From Rhizobium sp. BK376 (GTDB taxonomy: Bacteria > Pseudomonadota > Alphaproteobacteria > Rhizobiales > Rhizobiaceae): 64,000 nucleotides of DNA. Under the pieces are notes generated by a model. That model was given only the letters and a program-made list of their open reading frames with translations, was not told the DNA's origin and made no database searches. Numbering within the stretch: position 1 is the first letter of the stretch; each line of letters opens with the position of its first letter. Position numbers and translations under genes: made by a program. The stretch lies in NCBI RefSeq assembly GCF_004341625.1, contig NZ_SLZG01000014.1:62001-126000 (forward strand). Direction: 5' to 3'. Below, piece by piece: positions 54,044 to 62,449 of the stretch.

Positions 54044-55489
54044 ATGAATGCCCATCCGCCTCTCCAGGAAAGAGCGCTTGCCGCCCTTTCCTCTGCCATG
54101 CCGGCGGATCTGTTCCTGACGGACGCGGACGCCATGGAGCGATACAGCCGTGACTGGTCCGGCGATCATTACGCTCGACCGCTGATCGTCGCGCGACCGC
54201 GGTCGACGGCCGAACTGAGCAGCCTGATGAAATGCTGTCACGAACAGCAGATCCATGTTGTCCCGCAAGGCGGCCTGACGGGCCTTGTCGGAGCCGCTGT
54301 GCCGAGCTACCCGGGCGGCGAGCTTGTCGTCTCCCTGGAGAGAATGAACAAGGTTCGTTCTGTCAACGCCATCGATTTTGCGATGGTCGTGGAGGCGGGA
54401 TGCATTCTCGAGGATGCCAAGCGCCAGGCGGAGACTGCAGACTGTATTCTCCCGATCACGTTCGGCGCTCAGGGTACCTGCCGCATCGGCGGCAACGTCT
54501 CGACCAATGCCGGCGGCTTCAATGTCTTGAGATACGGGATGACGCGTGATCTCGTGCTCGGCCTAGAGGTCGTTCTCGCCGACGGACGCGTCTGGGACGG
54601 GCTTCGCACCTTGCGAAAGGACAATCGCGGCTATGACCTCAAGCAGCTGTTCATTGGCAGCGAGGGCACGCTCGGGATCGTCACCGCGGCCGCGCTGAAG
54701 ATCTTCCCGATGCCTGACAAGATTGAAACTGCCCTGGTTGGTCTTCGCTCTGTCGAGGATGCCATGCAGCTTTATGCCCGCGCCAGGCGCGAATGCAGCG
54801 ATCTATTGAGCGCATTCGAGCTTCTGCTGCGAGGCGGCATCGAGATTGCGCTCAACGCCAGGGATGATCTGCGCGATCCGCTGGATCAACCTTATCCCGT
54901 CTATGTTCTTATCGAGACATCAGCTGCGGGACGCGTCGACCTGCGTGCGTTGCTCGAGGGCTTCCTCGCCGACGCATCCGATCTTGTCCTCGACGGTGTC
55001 ATCGCCAGCAGCAAGGCGCAGGCCGACCGGCTCTGGCTGCTGCGCGAAATGATGGTGGAAGCGCAGGGACGAGGAGGTCGCTATCTGAGGACGGATGTGT
55101 CGGTCTCGATATCGAGCCTGGCTTCCTTCGTTACCGACACACTCGAGGCCCTGGCGGAGAGGCATCCCGAGGCGATCGCTGTCACCTACGGCCATGTCGG
55201 GGATGGCAATATCCATATGAATATCGTGCCGCCTGAGGATATGTCGACCAATCGTTTCGACGAACTCTTTCATGCCACGGAAGAGGTGATCTTCGATATG
55301 ATCGACAAGCATGGCGGTTCGATCAGCGCCGAGCATGGTATCGGTCGTGTCAAACAGGCGGCTTTTCTCAAGCGCGCCGACCCTTTGACGCTCGAGCTGT
55401 CGCGCCGGATCAAGGACGCATTCGATCCGAGCCATCTTTTGAGCGAAGGACGGATATTGGAACGCGTGGAAGCAGGGGCAGGGGAATAG
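54044..55489 (+). CDS. FAD-linked D-2-hydroxyacid dehydrogenase (GlcD/D-lactate type)
   Basis: A 481-residue flavoprotein: FAD_binding_4 domain (about 40-215; VVPQGGLTGLVGAAVPSYPGGELVVSLERMNKV and IGGNVSTNAGGFNVLRYG) and a C-terminal FAD-oxidase_C domain with metal/substrate motifs VTYGHVGDGNIHMNIV and SAEHGIGRVK. The family oxidises D-lactate, glycolate, D-2-hydroxyglutarate or sugar-derived 2-hydroxyacids, passing electrons to quinone or ETF. It heads an operon with an FCD regulator 3 bp behind, an SDR and an FAH-fold hydrolase. D-lactate is the likeliest single substrate given the adjacent gloA. Confidence 0.9.
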   Translation: MNAHPPLQERALAALSSAMPADLFLTDADAMERYSRDWSGDHYARPLIVARPRSTAELSSLMKCCHEQQIHVVPQGGLTGLVGAAVPSYPGGELVVSLERMNKVRSVNAIDFAMVVEAGCILEDAKRQAETADCILPITFGAQGTCRIGGNVSTNAGGFNVLRYGMTRDLVLGLEVVLADGRVWDGLRTLRKDNRGYDLKQLFIGSEGTLGIVTAAALKIFPMPDKIETALVGLRSVEDAMQLYARARRECSDLLSAFELLLRGGIEIALNARDDLRDPLDQPYPVYVLIETSAAGRVDLRALLEGFLADASDLVLDGVIASSKAQADRLWLLREMMVEAQGRGGRYLRTDVSVSISSLASFVTDTLEALAERHPEAIAVTYGHVGDGNIHMNIVPPEDMSTNRFDELFHATEEVIFDMIDKHGGSISAEHGIGRVKQAAFLKRADPLTLELSRRIKDAFDPSHLLSEGRILERVEAGAGE

Positions 55490-55492
55490 GGA

Positions 55493-56212
55493 ATGGCGCT
55501 GAAGCTCGACAAGGTCAATCGAGGGCCGCATCTTTCGACACTGGTCGCGAGTTCGATTTCCAGAGAGATCGCGCAGGGCCGGTTGAAGCCCGGTGATCAA
55601 TTGCCGACGGAACAGCAGCTGGCGACGACCTTCGGCGTAAGTCGCAACGTCGTGCGCGAGGCGATCGCAAGATTACGCTCCGAGGGACGCATCTGGTCGC
55701 AGCAGGGTCGTGGCGCCTTCGTGGCGGATCAGCCGAATGCAACGGTGCTGACCATCGACTACGAGGCGCTGCAGCAGGCCAACGCCTTTCAGTCGCTTTT
55801 CGAGCTGCGCGGCATTCTCGAAGTCGAGGGAGCGGCACTCGCGGCCGGGCGGCGAACCGATAGCGATCTGTCGGCCATGAGGGACGCGCTGACCACCATG
55901 CAGGCCGCGCCATACGGCAGTGTCATGTGGCTGAAGACTGACCTTGAGTTCCACAAGACGGTCGCTGCGGCGACAGGCAACCCCTACATGGTGCAGTTCC
56001 TGACCTTCGTCTCCGAACGCGTACGCGAGAGTATCCTCGCCTCAGGCAATCAGCAGCGCTCGGAAGATCTCGCAGCCGTCACGCTCGGCGAACACCAGCG
56101 CATTCTCGATGCCATCGAGGCCCGGCAGGCCGATGAGGCCCGGGATGCCATGCGCCAGCATCTTCATGGTGCAGCAAGCCGTGTCGGCCTTGCGGAAGAG
56201 CAATCAGAATAA
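55493..56212 (+). CDS. FadR-type GntR regulator (FCD domain)
   Basis: A 239-residue regulator. The N-terminal winged helix is STLVASSISREIAQGRLKPGDQLPTEQQLATTFGVSRNVVREAIARLRSEG. The C-terminal FCD domain has the Asp/His metal pattern: DLEFHKTVAAATGN, EHQRILDAI, and MRQHLHGAA. FCD domains bind small carboxylates, often the hydroxyacid of their own operon. It is located inside the operon, so it should autoregulate along with the dehydrogenase, SDR and hydrolase genes. Confidence 0.92.
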   Translation: MALKLDKVNRGPHLSTLVASSISREIAQGRLKPGDQLPTEQQLATTFGVSRNVVREAIARLRSEGRIWSQQGRGAFVADQPNATVLTIDYEALQQANAFQSLFELRGILEVEGAALAAGRRTDSDLSAMRDALTTMQAAPYGSVMWLKTDLEFHKTVAAATGNPYMVQFLTFVSERVRESILASGNQQRSEDLAAVTLGEHQRILDAIEARQADEARDAMRQHLHGAASRVGLAEEQSE

Positions 56213-56229
56213 TGTCTTGAGGATTTCAA

Positions 56230-56973
56230 ATGACGGGAAGACTGAAGGGAAAGACGGCGATCGTCACCGCCGCCGGACAGGGGATGGGGCGTGCCACGGT
56301 GCTGGCGTTCCTGCGGGAGGGCGCTCATGTTCTCGCGACCGATATCGATGCCGAAAAGCTCGGCACGCTGAACGAGCTTGCCGATGTCACGATACGCAAG
56401 CTCGATGTGCTGGATCCCGCGGCGATCCGGGCTCTCAGCGAGGAAATTCAAGCACCTGACATTCTGTTCAATTGCGCCGGCTTCGTTCATCACGGCTCGA
56501 TCCTCGACTGCGACGAGGATGCCTTCGACTTCTCGGTCAATCTCAATATGCGTGCCATGTACCGCATGATCCGCGCTTTCCTGCCGGGCATGATTGCGCG
56601 CGGCGGCGGGTCAATCGTCAACATGGCGTCGGTTGCTTCCACCGTCATCGCTGCACCGAACCGCTTCATCTACGGAACCACCAAGGCAGCGGTAATCGGC
56701 CTGACGAAATCGGTCGCGCTGGATTATGTCGGCAAGGGTATCCGGGCCAATGCGATCTGCCCGGGAACAGTCGAAAGTCCTTCGCTCCAGGATCGCATGC
56801 GGGCGCTTGGCGATTACGAACAGGCACGTTCGGGCTTCATTGCCCGCCAGCCGATGGGACGTTTGGGAACGGCGGAGGAAGTCGCCGAGCTCGTCGTCTA
56901 TCTCGCGAGCGATGAATCCGCCTTCATGACCGGAAATGCCATCGTCATCGACGGCGGCTGGGCAAATGCCTGA
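56230..56973 (+). CDS. SDR dehydrogenase, 2-keto-3-deoxy-acid type
   Basis: A 247-residue short-chain dehydrogenase. The NAD motif is TAAGQGMGRA, with an Asp after the second strand (ATDIDAEK) implying NAD. NNAG-like NCAG is present, the catalytic Ser is in NMASVAS and the YxxxK motif is YGTTKAAV. ICPGTVESPSLQDRM matches 2-keto-3-deoxy-L-fuconate (or L-rhamnonate) 4-dehydrogenases. With the FAH-fold hydrolase encoded next, it would oxidise the 4-OH of the 2-keto-3-deoxy acid before hydrolytic cleavage. By eye the similarity is strong but not decisive for the sugar. Confidence 0.82.
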   Translation: MTGRLKGKTAIVTAAGQGMGRATVLAFLREGAHVLATDIDAEKLGTLNELADVTIRKLDVLDPAAIRALSEEIQAPDILFNCAGFVHHGSILDCDEDAFDFSVNLNMRAMYRMIRAFLPGMIARGGGSIVNMASVASTVIAAPNRFIYGTTKAAVIGLTKSVALDYVGKGIRANAICPGTVESPSLQDRMRALGDYEQARSGFIARQPMGRLGTAEEVAELVVYLASDESAFMTGNAIVIDGGWANA

Positions 56974-57003
56974 AGAGACACTTAAGGATACGGGGATAAT
57001 CAT

Positions 57004-57849
57004 ATGAAACTTTTAAGATTTGGACCGCGTGGCTCCGAAAAGCCGGGCATTCTCGACGCGAGCGGAAACGTGAGAGATCTGAGCGGTCGGATCGACGACA
57101 TTGCCGGCGATAACCTGACGGCATCGGGACTTGTCGGCATTGCCGCGATCGATGTCGAGAGTCTGCCTGTCGTCGCCGAGCCGGGCCGCTTCGGACCCTG
57201 CGTGGCGCGCACCGGCAAGTTCATCTGCGTCGGTCTCAACTATGCCGACCATGCGGCCGAGACCGGGGCGGCGATCCCCGAAGAGCCGATCCTCTTCATG
57301 AAGGCGACCAGCGCTATCACCGGTCCGAACGACAACGTCATTATCCCGCGCAAATCAAAGAAGACCGATTGGGAAGTCGAACTCGGCGTCGTTATCGGCG
57401 ACGAGGCACGCTACGTTTCTGAAGCCGACGCGATGAAGCATGTTGCGGGTTATTGCCTGATCAACGACGTGTCGGAACGCGAATTCCAAGCGGAGCGTGG
57501 CGGACAGTGGACCAAGGGCAAGTCAGCCGACAGCTTTGGTCCGATCGGCCCCTGGATGGTAACCCGCGACGAAATTGCCGATCCGCAGAACCTCAAGATG
57601 TGGCTGTCCGTCGATGGCACGATGCGCCAGAACGGCTCGACCAAGACGATGATCTTCGGCGTTGCCTTCCTCGTTCACTATATTTCGCAGTTCATGAGCC
57701 TGCAGCCGGGCGATATCATCTCGACAGGAACGCCTCCCGGCGTCGGCCTCGGAATGAAGCCGCCGCTCTTCCTGACCGCCGGCCAGACGATCCGGCTCGG
57801 GATAGAGGGCCTCGGGGAACAGACGCAACTAACTGTCAATGCGGATTGA
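57004..57849 (+). CDS. FAH-fold hydrolase (2,4-diketo-3-deoxy acid hydrolase type)
   Basis: A 281-residue protein. The FAH metal site is in FICVGLNYADHAAETGAAIPEEPILFMKATSAI, with later DWEVELGVVIG, SEREFQAERGGQWTKGKSADSFGPIGPW and GDIISTGTPPGVGLGMKPP. This is the form of 2,4-diketo-3-deoxy-L-fuconate/rhamnonate hydrolases, which release pyruvate and L-lactate. It follows the SDR gene by 30 bp, matching the last two steps of the non-phosphorylated deoxyhexose route. Generic acylpyruvase activity is the alternative. It converges on larB with a shared hairpin. Confidence 0.85.
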   Translation: MKLLRFGPRGSEKPGILDASGNVRDLSGRIDDIAGDNLTASGLVGIAAIDVESLPVVAEPGRFGPCVARTGKFICVGLNYADHAAETGAAIPEEPILFMKATSAITGPNDNVIIPRKSKKTDWEVELGVVIGDEARYVSEADAMKHVAGYCLINDVSEREFQAERGGQWTKGKSADSFGPIGPWMVTRDEIADPQNLKMWLSVDGTMRQNGSTKTMIFGVAFLVHYISQFMSLQPGDIISTGTPPGVGLGMKPPLFLTAGQTIRLGIEGLGEQTQLTVNAD

Positions 57850-57856
57850 GATGGTG

Positions 57857-57880
57857 GAGGAGGCGTCTAGGCGCCTCCTC
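57857..57880. terminator. Shared hairpin between FAH-fold and larB genes
   Basis: A perfect 9-bp stem (GAGGAGGCG with its complement) and a 6-nt loop occupy the 29-bp gap between the two converging stop codons and touch the larB stop. No T-run is seen, but the position suggests a bidirectional terminator. Confidence 0.65.
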
Positions 57881-58541
57881 ACCGAAGATTCATTGTCTTT
57901 AACATGCGCAGCGCCGCGCAGGCGGCGCCGTAACCATTGTCGATATTGCAGACGAGCAAGCCCGGGGCGCAGCTCGCAAGCATCGCATTCAACGCCGTAC
58001 GCCCTTGCTCGGAGGCGCCATATCCGACCGAGGTCGGCACACAGATGAGACTGCCGCCGTAGAGCCCTCCAAGAACGCTCGCCAACGCGGCATCCATGCC
58101 GGCAACGGCGATGACGATCGGATAGCGGCGGATGTCTTCGATCCGATCCATCAACCGCCATAGCCCGGCAACGCCGACATCGACGATACTCGATGCCTCA
58201 ACGCCGGCATGCCGGAGCGTCCTCGCCGCCTCTCTTGCGACTGGCGCATCCGAGGTTCCTGCAGCGACAATCGCCACCTGGCCACTGATGGCTACCGGCT
58301 GGAGCGGACCGAAGAAGGCCGATTGCGAGAGCTCGCACCAGTCCAGCCGTTCCGTCAGCGCCGCGGGCAAGGCAGCGAGCTTGGCCGCCTCCAGACGCGT
58401 TAACAACAACCCGGCCTCCCGCTGTTGCGCACCTTCCAGAATGACTGCGATTTGCTCCGGCGACTTGCCGGCGCAGAAGACAGCCTCGCTGAGGCCGATC
58501 CGCTCGGCGCGCGCAAAGTCGAAGACGACATCGTCTCTCAC
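57879..58541 (-). CDS. larB: LarB, nickel-pincer cofactor biosynthesis carboxylase/hydrolase
   Basis: A 220-residue protein with a PurE/AIR-carboxylase-like C-terminal domain. The N-terminal motif is FDFARAERIGLSEAVFCAGKSPEQ. The C-terminal domain has VAAGTSDAPVAREAARTLRHAG, VAGMDAALASVLGGLYGGSLICVPTSVGYGAS and CNIDNGYGAACAALRML. LarB carboxylates nicotinic acid adenine dinucleotide and splits it to pyridinium-3,5-dicarboxylate mononucleotide, the first step to the nickel-pincer nucleotide. Its ATG overlaps the larE stop by 4 bp. It is a little shorter than lactobacillar LarB (about 245). Confidence 0.93.
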   Translation of the reverse strand: MRDDVVFDFARAERIGLSEAVFCAGKSPEQIAVILEGAQQREAGLLLTRLEAAKLAALPAALTERLDWCELSQSAFFGPLQPVAISGQVAIVAAGTSDAPVAREAARTLRHAGVEASSIVDVGVAGLWRLMDRIEDIRRYPIVIAVAGMDAALASVLGGLYGGSLICVPTSVGYGASEQGRTALNAMLASCAPGLLVCNIDNGYGAACAALRMLKTMNLR

Positions 58542-59329
58542 GGCTTCGCTCCCACGAAGGCGCTGCCGTTGCGATATTGTTCGAAACTCAGCGGCTGGTC
58601 TCTATAGGCATCCGGTAGCAGCTCGCGAAGCGCATCGCCGTTGGCTGCCATCCCCCCGGCGCGGGAAAGCGCATCAGGATCAAGCTCGACGACAATGCCA
58701 CTGCGCCGCACGCGGCATCGTACGGTCTTGGGATCGAGCGTTTTCGTCAGAAAGCTTTCGATGCGGTGCACCGCCGCAAGGACATCCTGCCTTATTGCGA
58801 TCGATGTCTCGATGCGGCTCGAAAGACAGGGAGACGCGGGCAGTTCCGAGATCATGCCTAGACCAGCTAGTCGCGCACGCTCACGTACGCCCTTCTTGTC
58901 GATGCCGGCTTCCACAAAGGGATGGCGAACGGAAAAGTTCTTTGCCGCATCGAGACCGGGCCGGTACTCGCCGAGGTCATCCAGGTTCGTACCCGATAGG
59001 ATCTGTCTATCCGACTGGGCCGCGATCGCTCCGTAGAGATTGCCCTTGCAGAAGAAACAGCGGTTGACCGGGTTTTTTAGGTAATCGGCATCGCCAAATT
59101 CGCCCGCATCGATGATGCGTAGGTCCCAACTCTCGCTGGCGGCAAGCGCCCGGACCCGCTCGGTCGCCTCGGGCGGGACGGCGGGCGAGACGGCATGGAC
59201 GATTGCAACGCGATCGGGACCGTTGAGACGGTTTGCGATTGTCGCAAGCGTAACGGAATCTACCCCGCCGCTGACAGCGATCGAAACTTCACCGAGGGAA
59301 GACAACACGTCTTCGAGTGCATCTCTCAT
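58538..59329 (-). CDS. larE: LarE, pincer cofactor sulfur transferase
   Basis: A 263-residue PP-loop ATPase; the ATP loop is IAVSGGVDSVTLA (about residues 17-29). LarE adenylates the dicarboxylate and inserts sulfur to form the dithiocarboxylate pincer. Three cysteines stand out: NRCFFCKGN (CxxC, about residues 98-101) and SPCLSSRIE (about 165), the last aligning with the sacrificial Cys176 of Lactobacillus LarE. Three cysteines in these places are characteristic of LarE proteins that hold a [4Fe-4S] cluster and need not sacrifice their own sulfur. It overlaps larC and larB by 4 bp each. Confidence 0.93.
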   Translation of the reverse strand: MRDALEDVLSSLGEVSIAVSGGVDSVTLATIANRLNGPDRVAIVHAVSPAVPPEATERVRALAASESWDLRIIDAGEFGDADYLKNPVNRCFFCKGNLYGAIAAQSDRQILSGTNLDDLGEYRPGLDAAKNFSVRHPFVEAGIDKKGVRERARLAGLGMISELPASPCLSSRIETSIAIRQDVLAAVHRIESFLTKTLDPKTVRCRVRRSGIVVELDPDALSRAGGMAANGDALRELLPDAYRDQPLSFEQYRNGSAFVGAKP

Positions 59330-60657
59330 CGAAGCTCTCCTCTCTTTTGCCTCAGCAATCCGTCCAGGAGCCGGCGAAGCGCGTTGCGGGGGCCGACACC
59401 TTCGATGGAGGTCAGCATATCGGCCTCCAGTTTGGCCGTGCTGCCGGAAGGTCGTTCGACGATTTTGAAGGCGTAGACCGTCCCCTCATGCTCCACCGTG
59501 GCAGCTTCCCGCCTCAACGTCATCCGCTCGGTGGTGGTCATGCGCACGCCGATGCTCGTCGTCTCGTCGAGGATCGCTGCGGCGACCTCCTCCTTTGCGT
59601 CAGTCGCCGCGAGAACCCGCAGATGCGTCATCATCCGTCCCTTCTTGCCGAAAACCGGCGCCTGCACGACGTCGTAGACATCCGCGCGGCCACGGAGCCT
59701 GTCTATCGCTTGTGCAAGGTCTTCACCAGTCTGGTCGTCGATTTCGCATTCGAGAACTGCGATCCTATCCCCGGACGATTGGTCGGCATCGGACCGCTCG
59801 AATGTCAGCACGCGAAGGCAATTGCTGACTCCTTGCAGCCGTTTGCTGCCGAAGCCATGGCTGGAGGAGATGAGCCTGCGTCCGCGCTTCCCGACCACCT
59901 TCTGGTCGTTGCAAAGATAGGACAGGATCGCCGCTCCGGTCGGCGTCACGCGCTCGCCGCCGATGCCATCGTCGATCACCTCGAAGTTCCGCAGCAGATG
60001 GACCGTTGCAGGGGCTGGAACAGGCAGCAGGCCATGGGCCGTCCTGACACGGCCACTTCCAAGCGGAGCCGGCCCGGCACTCCAGCGTGCCGCGCCAAGC
60101 TGCGCCACCAGCCATGCTGCGGAGACGATATCGGCGATCGAGTCCCACGCCCCGACCTCGTGGAACGCAACATCGTCGGGATGTGTGCCATGCACCCTGG
60201 CTTCGGCTTCGGCCAGGCGTTGAAAGATGCCGATCGCGTGGCGGATGGTCTCACTATCCAACCGGGACTCTGCAAGGGCGTTACGAATGTCTCGCCATGC
60301 CACGTGCTCATGATGATGATCCACGGCCGGTGAATGGTCGGCATGTGTATGGATATGGCCATCCGTGCCGTGCTGATGTTCGTGGCCGGAATGATGGTCA
60401 TGACTGTGATCATGACCGTCATGCCCATGATCATGGGCATGGTCCTCGCCGTGTTTCGCATGCCGCACGATGAAGCGGCGACCGGTCAGAACGCCGTCGT
60501 GATGATCGATCACATCGCACTCGACCTCTCCGATCATCGGGCAGAGTGCTAAAGCCGCCCGCAGCCCGGTTTCGAGATCGGGCCTGAGATCGAGGATGGC
60601 TGCGACGAACATATCGCCGGAAATGCCGCCGAGCGGATCGAGATGGATGTCCAGCAT
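59326..60657 (-). CDS. larC: LarC, nickel insertion enzyme (cyclometallase) with His-rich region
   Basis: The protein has 443 residues from ATG 60657 (MLDIHLDPLGGISGDMF); upstream in-frame codons belong to the previous gene's opposite coding. LarC inserts nickel into the pincer nucleotide using CTP. Residues about 66-118 contain 22 histidines in HxH and HDH runs, a likely nickel store. C-terminal motifs ECEIDDQTGEDLAQAIDRLR and TSIGVRMTTTERMTLRRE are conserved. It is one uninterrupted frame, unlike the Lactobacillus gene, where a programmed frameshift joins larC1 and larC2. It is coupled to larE by a 4-bp overlap. Confidence 0.94.
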   Translation of the reverse strand: MLDIHLDPLGGISGDMFVAAILDLRPDLETGLRAALALCPMIGEVECDVIDHHDGVLTGRRFIVRHAKHGEDHAHDHGHDGHDHSHDHHSGHEHQHGTDGHIHTHADHSPAVDHHHEHVAWRDIRNALAESRLDSETIRHAIGIFQRLAEAEARVHGTHPDDVAFHEVGAWDSIADIVSAAWLVAQLGAARWSAGPAPLGSGRVRTAHGLLPVPAPATVHLLRNFEVIDDGIGGERVTPTGAAILSYLCNDQKVVGKRGRRLISSSHGFGSKRLQGVSNCLRVLTFERSDADQSSGDRIAVLECEIDDQTGEDLAQAIDRLRGRADVYDVVQAPVFGKKGRMMTHLRVLAATDAKEEVAAAILDETTSIGVRMTTTERMTLRREAATVEHEGTVYAFKIVERPSGSTAKLEADMLTSIEGVGPRNALRRLLDGLLRQKRGELR

Positions 60658-60670
60658 GCTGCTCGTCCTA

Positions 60671-61576
60671 TCAGCGGCTCGATGCTTCGACCAGCGAAAC
60701 GCCGTTCGCGCTTGCGATAACGTCCGACAGCGCCGGCACGAAGGACTGGCCATGACCTGCCGCGACGGCAGTGGCAAAGCTGTTGCGGACTGCCGCGCCA
60801 ACCGGATTGACCGCCTGAACCGCCTGAGCCAGTGAGGCCAGATAAGACATGTCTTTCAACGCGTTCGCCATGGCGAAGCGCTGGGCATTCTCGTTGCGGT
60901 TCAACACGAAGTCGAAGAAGGCCTGGTAGAAGCCGCAATCCATGCGGCTGCCGCGCAGCACGCTGTCGAAGACCTGCGGCGTCAGCCCGGCCTTGGCGGC
61001 GATCATCAGCGCCTCGGAGTAGATTGCCGAGTATCCCATCGAAACGAAATTGTTGAGAAGCTTCATCGTATGTCCCGTCCCTGCGGGACCGGTTTCAACA
61101 ATGCGGGCGGCGAAGGCTTCAAGGATCGGTCGTGCCCGGGCAATCGCCTCAGGCGAGCCCCCCGCCATAACATCGAGCTTGCCCTCGGCCGCTTCCTTGG
61201 GCGTACGGGCCAGCGGCGCATCGACGAGCGTAATCCCCTGACGGGCAAGATCCTCCACGAGCTTGATCGTCACCGCCGGATTGGAAGTCGAACAATCGAT
61301 GATGAGAAGTTGCTTGCCAGCCGCGAGAATGCCGTTAGGCCCGGACAGCAATTCCTGGACCTGTTCCGAACCGGTGACGCAGAATATGACGACATCGGAT
61401 GCCTCCGCCAGTTCCCTTGGAGTGGCTGCCTCGCCTGCGCCGAGGCTCTTCAGCTGCTCTATGGCTTCGCGCTTCCTGTGCGCCATGACCGTCAGCGGCC
61501 AGCCCTTCGCCAGCAGGTTTGCCGCCATGCCGGAACCCATCGCGCCGAGACCGATAAACCCGATTTCCTCTTTCAT
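60671..61576 (-). CDS. NAD-dependent beta-hydroxyacid dehydrogenase, lar operon
   Basis: The protein has 301 residues from ATG 61576 with GGGAGGAAAG upstream. It is of the 6-phosphogluconate/3-hydroxyisobutyrate dehydrogenase family: IGFIGLGAMGSGMAANLL, then DAPLARTPKEAAEGKLDVMAGG in place of the commoner DAPVSGG, and the catalytic lysine in GTGHTMKLLNNFVSMG. Relatives act on 3-hydroxyisobutyrate, tartronate semialdehyde/glycerate or threonate. It is the first gene of the larC-larE-larB operon, 13 bp ahead of larC. This implies that it works on the substrate or product of a nickel-pincer enzyme. The substrate is unknown. Confidence 0.88.
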   Translation of the reverse strand: MKEEIGFIGLGAMGSGMAANLLAKGWPLTVMAHRKREAIEQLKSLGAGEAATPRELAEASDVVIFCVTGSEQVQELLSGPNGILAAGKQLLIIDCSTSNPAVTIKLVEDLARQGITLVDAPLARTPKEAAEGKLDVMAGGSPEAIARARPILEAFAARIVETGPAGTGHTMKLLNNFVSMGYSAIYSEALMIAAKAGLTPQVFDSVLRGSRMDCGFYQAFFDFVLNRNENAQRFAMANALKDMSYLASLAQAVQAVNPVGAAVRNSFATAVAAGHGQSFVPALSDVIASANGVSLVEASSR

Positions 61577-61698
61577 TCTTTCCTCCCGGTTCGTTTGGTG
61601 TGTTCCCGTCATGCGGGATTTTGCTTTTTGCCTGCGTATGCGGTAGCAACGACATCATCGGCCACTCGCCAGACGGTAATTATGGACGTCAAGACAGC

Positions 61699-62445
61699 AT
61701 GAAGGATAGGGACAACGCCGTTTTCAACACGATCCCGCAGACGCCAAATTTGCGCAGCGGGCTTGTCGACAGTCTGATCGGCCAGATCGAGTCCGGCGAC
61801 CTGAAGCCCGGACAGCGGCTGCCGACGGAGCAGGCGATCATGGAAGCGACGGGCGTCAGCCGCACGATCGTACGCGAAGCGCTGGCGACCTTGCGCGCCA
61901 AGGGCCTGATTACCACTAGGCAGGGGCTCGGCGCCTTTGTTTCGAACGATCCGATGCCGCGCACCTTCTCGATCATTCCTAATGACCTGCAGTCGATCGA
62001 CGAGGTGCTGCGTGTCCTCGAGCTTCGTCTCGGCATCGAGTATGAAGCGGCCGGACTTGCCGCGCTTCGGCGCACGCCGGAGGATATCGTCCGCATACAG
62101 GACCGGCTGGATGCGCTTGATCACGCGATAGAGCAGGGCGGCTACGGCGCCGAGGAAGACTTCGCGTTCCACCGGGCCATACTCGTCGCCACGCAGAATT
62201 CCTATTACGGACGCCTGTTCGATACGTTTGGAACCGCCATGGTGCCCCGTCAATGGGCGCGTCTCGACAAGATGACCGCGGCCGAGCGCGAACGTCATGC
62301 GACACGCATGCGCAAGGAACATCACGCGATCTTCCAGGCGATCCGCGAAGGCAATGAGGCGGCTGCCCGCAAGGCATTGCGCAACCACCTGTCGAAAAGC
62401 ACGGCTCGCTTCGAAGAGCTGCGCGACGCCAATCTCCATCGTTGA
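61699..62445 (+). CDS. FadR-type GntR regulator (FCD domain) of the lar locus
   Basis: The protein has 248 residues from ATG 61699. The ribosome site is weak, and 33 more upstream codons are open but not family-like. The winged helix is SGLVDSLIGQIESGDLKPGQRLPTEQAIMEATGVSRTIVREALATLRAKG. The FCD domain contains EEDFAFHRAILVATQN, EHHAIFQAIREGN and LRNHLSKSTARF with the metal His residues. It is divergent from the dehydrogenase/larCEB operon across 122 bp and converges on the larA-like gene 4 bp away, so it probably controls both in response to the hydroxyacid. Confidence 0.9.
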   Translation: MKDRDNAVFNTIPQTPNLRSGLVDSLIGQIESGDLKPGQRLPTEQAIMEATGVSRTIVREALATLRAKGLITTRQGLGAFVSNDPMPRTFSIIPNDLQSIDEVLRVLELRLGIEYEAAGLAALRRTPEDIVRIQDRLDALDHAIEQGGYGAEEDFAFHRAILVATQNSYYGRLFDTFGTAMVPRQWARLDKMTAAERERHATRMRKEHHAIFQAIREGNEAAARKALRNHLSKSTARFEELRDANLHR

Positions 62446-62449
62446 TCGT

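Noticed and set aside
59317..60333. A 338-codon open frame antisense to larC
   Set aside because: It mirrors the GC-rich codons and His-rich segment of larC, has no family features and no ribosome site; larC is clearly the gene.
59326..60657. Possible programmed frameshift in larC as in Lactobacillus
   Set aside because: The frame is continuous through N- and C-terminal motifs, so no frameshift is needed.
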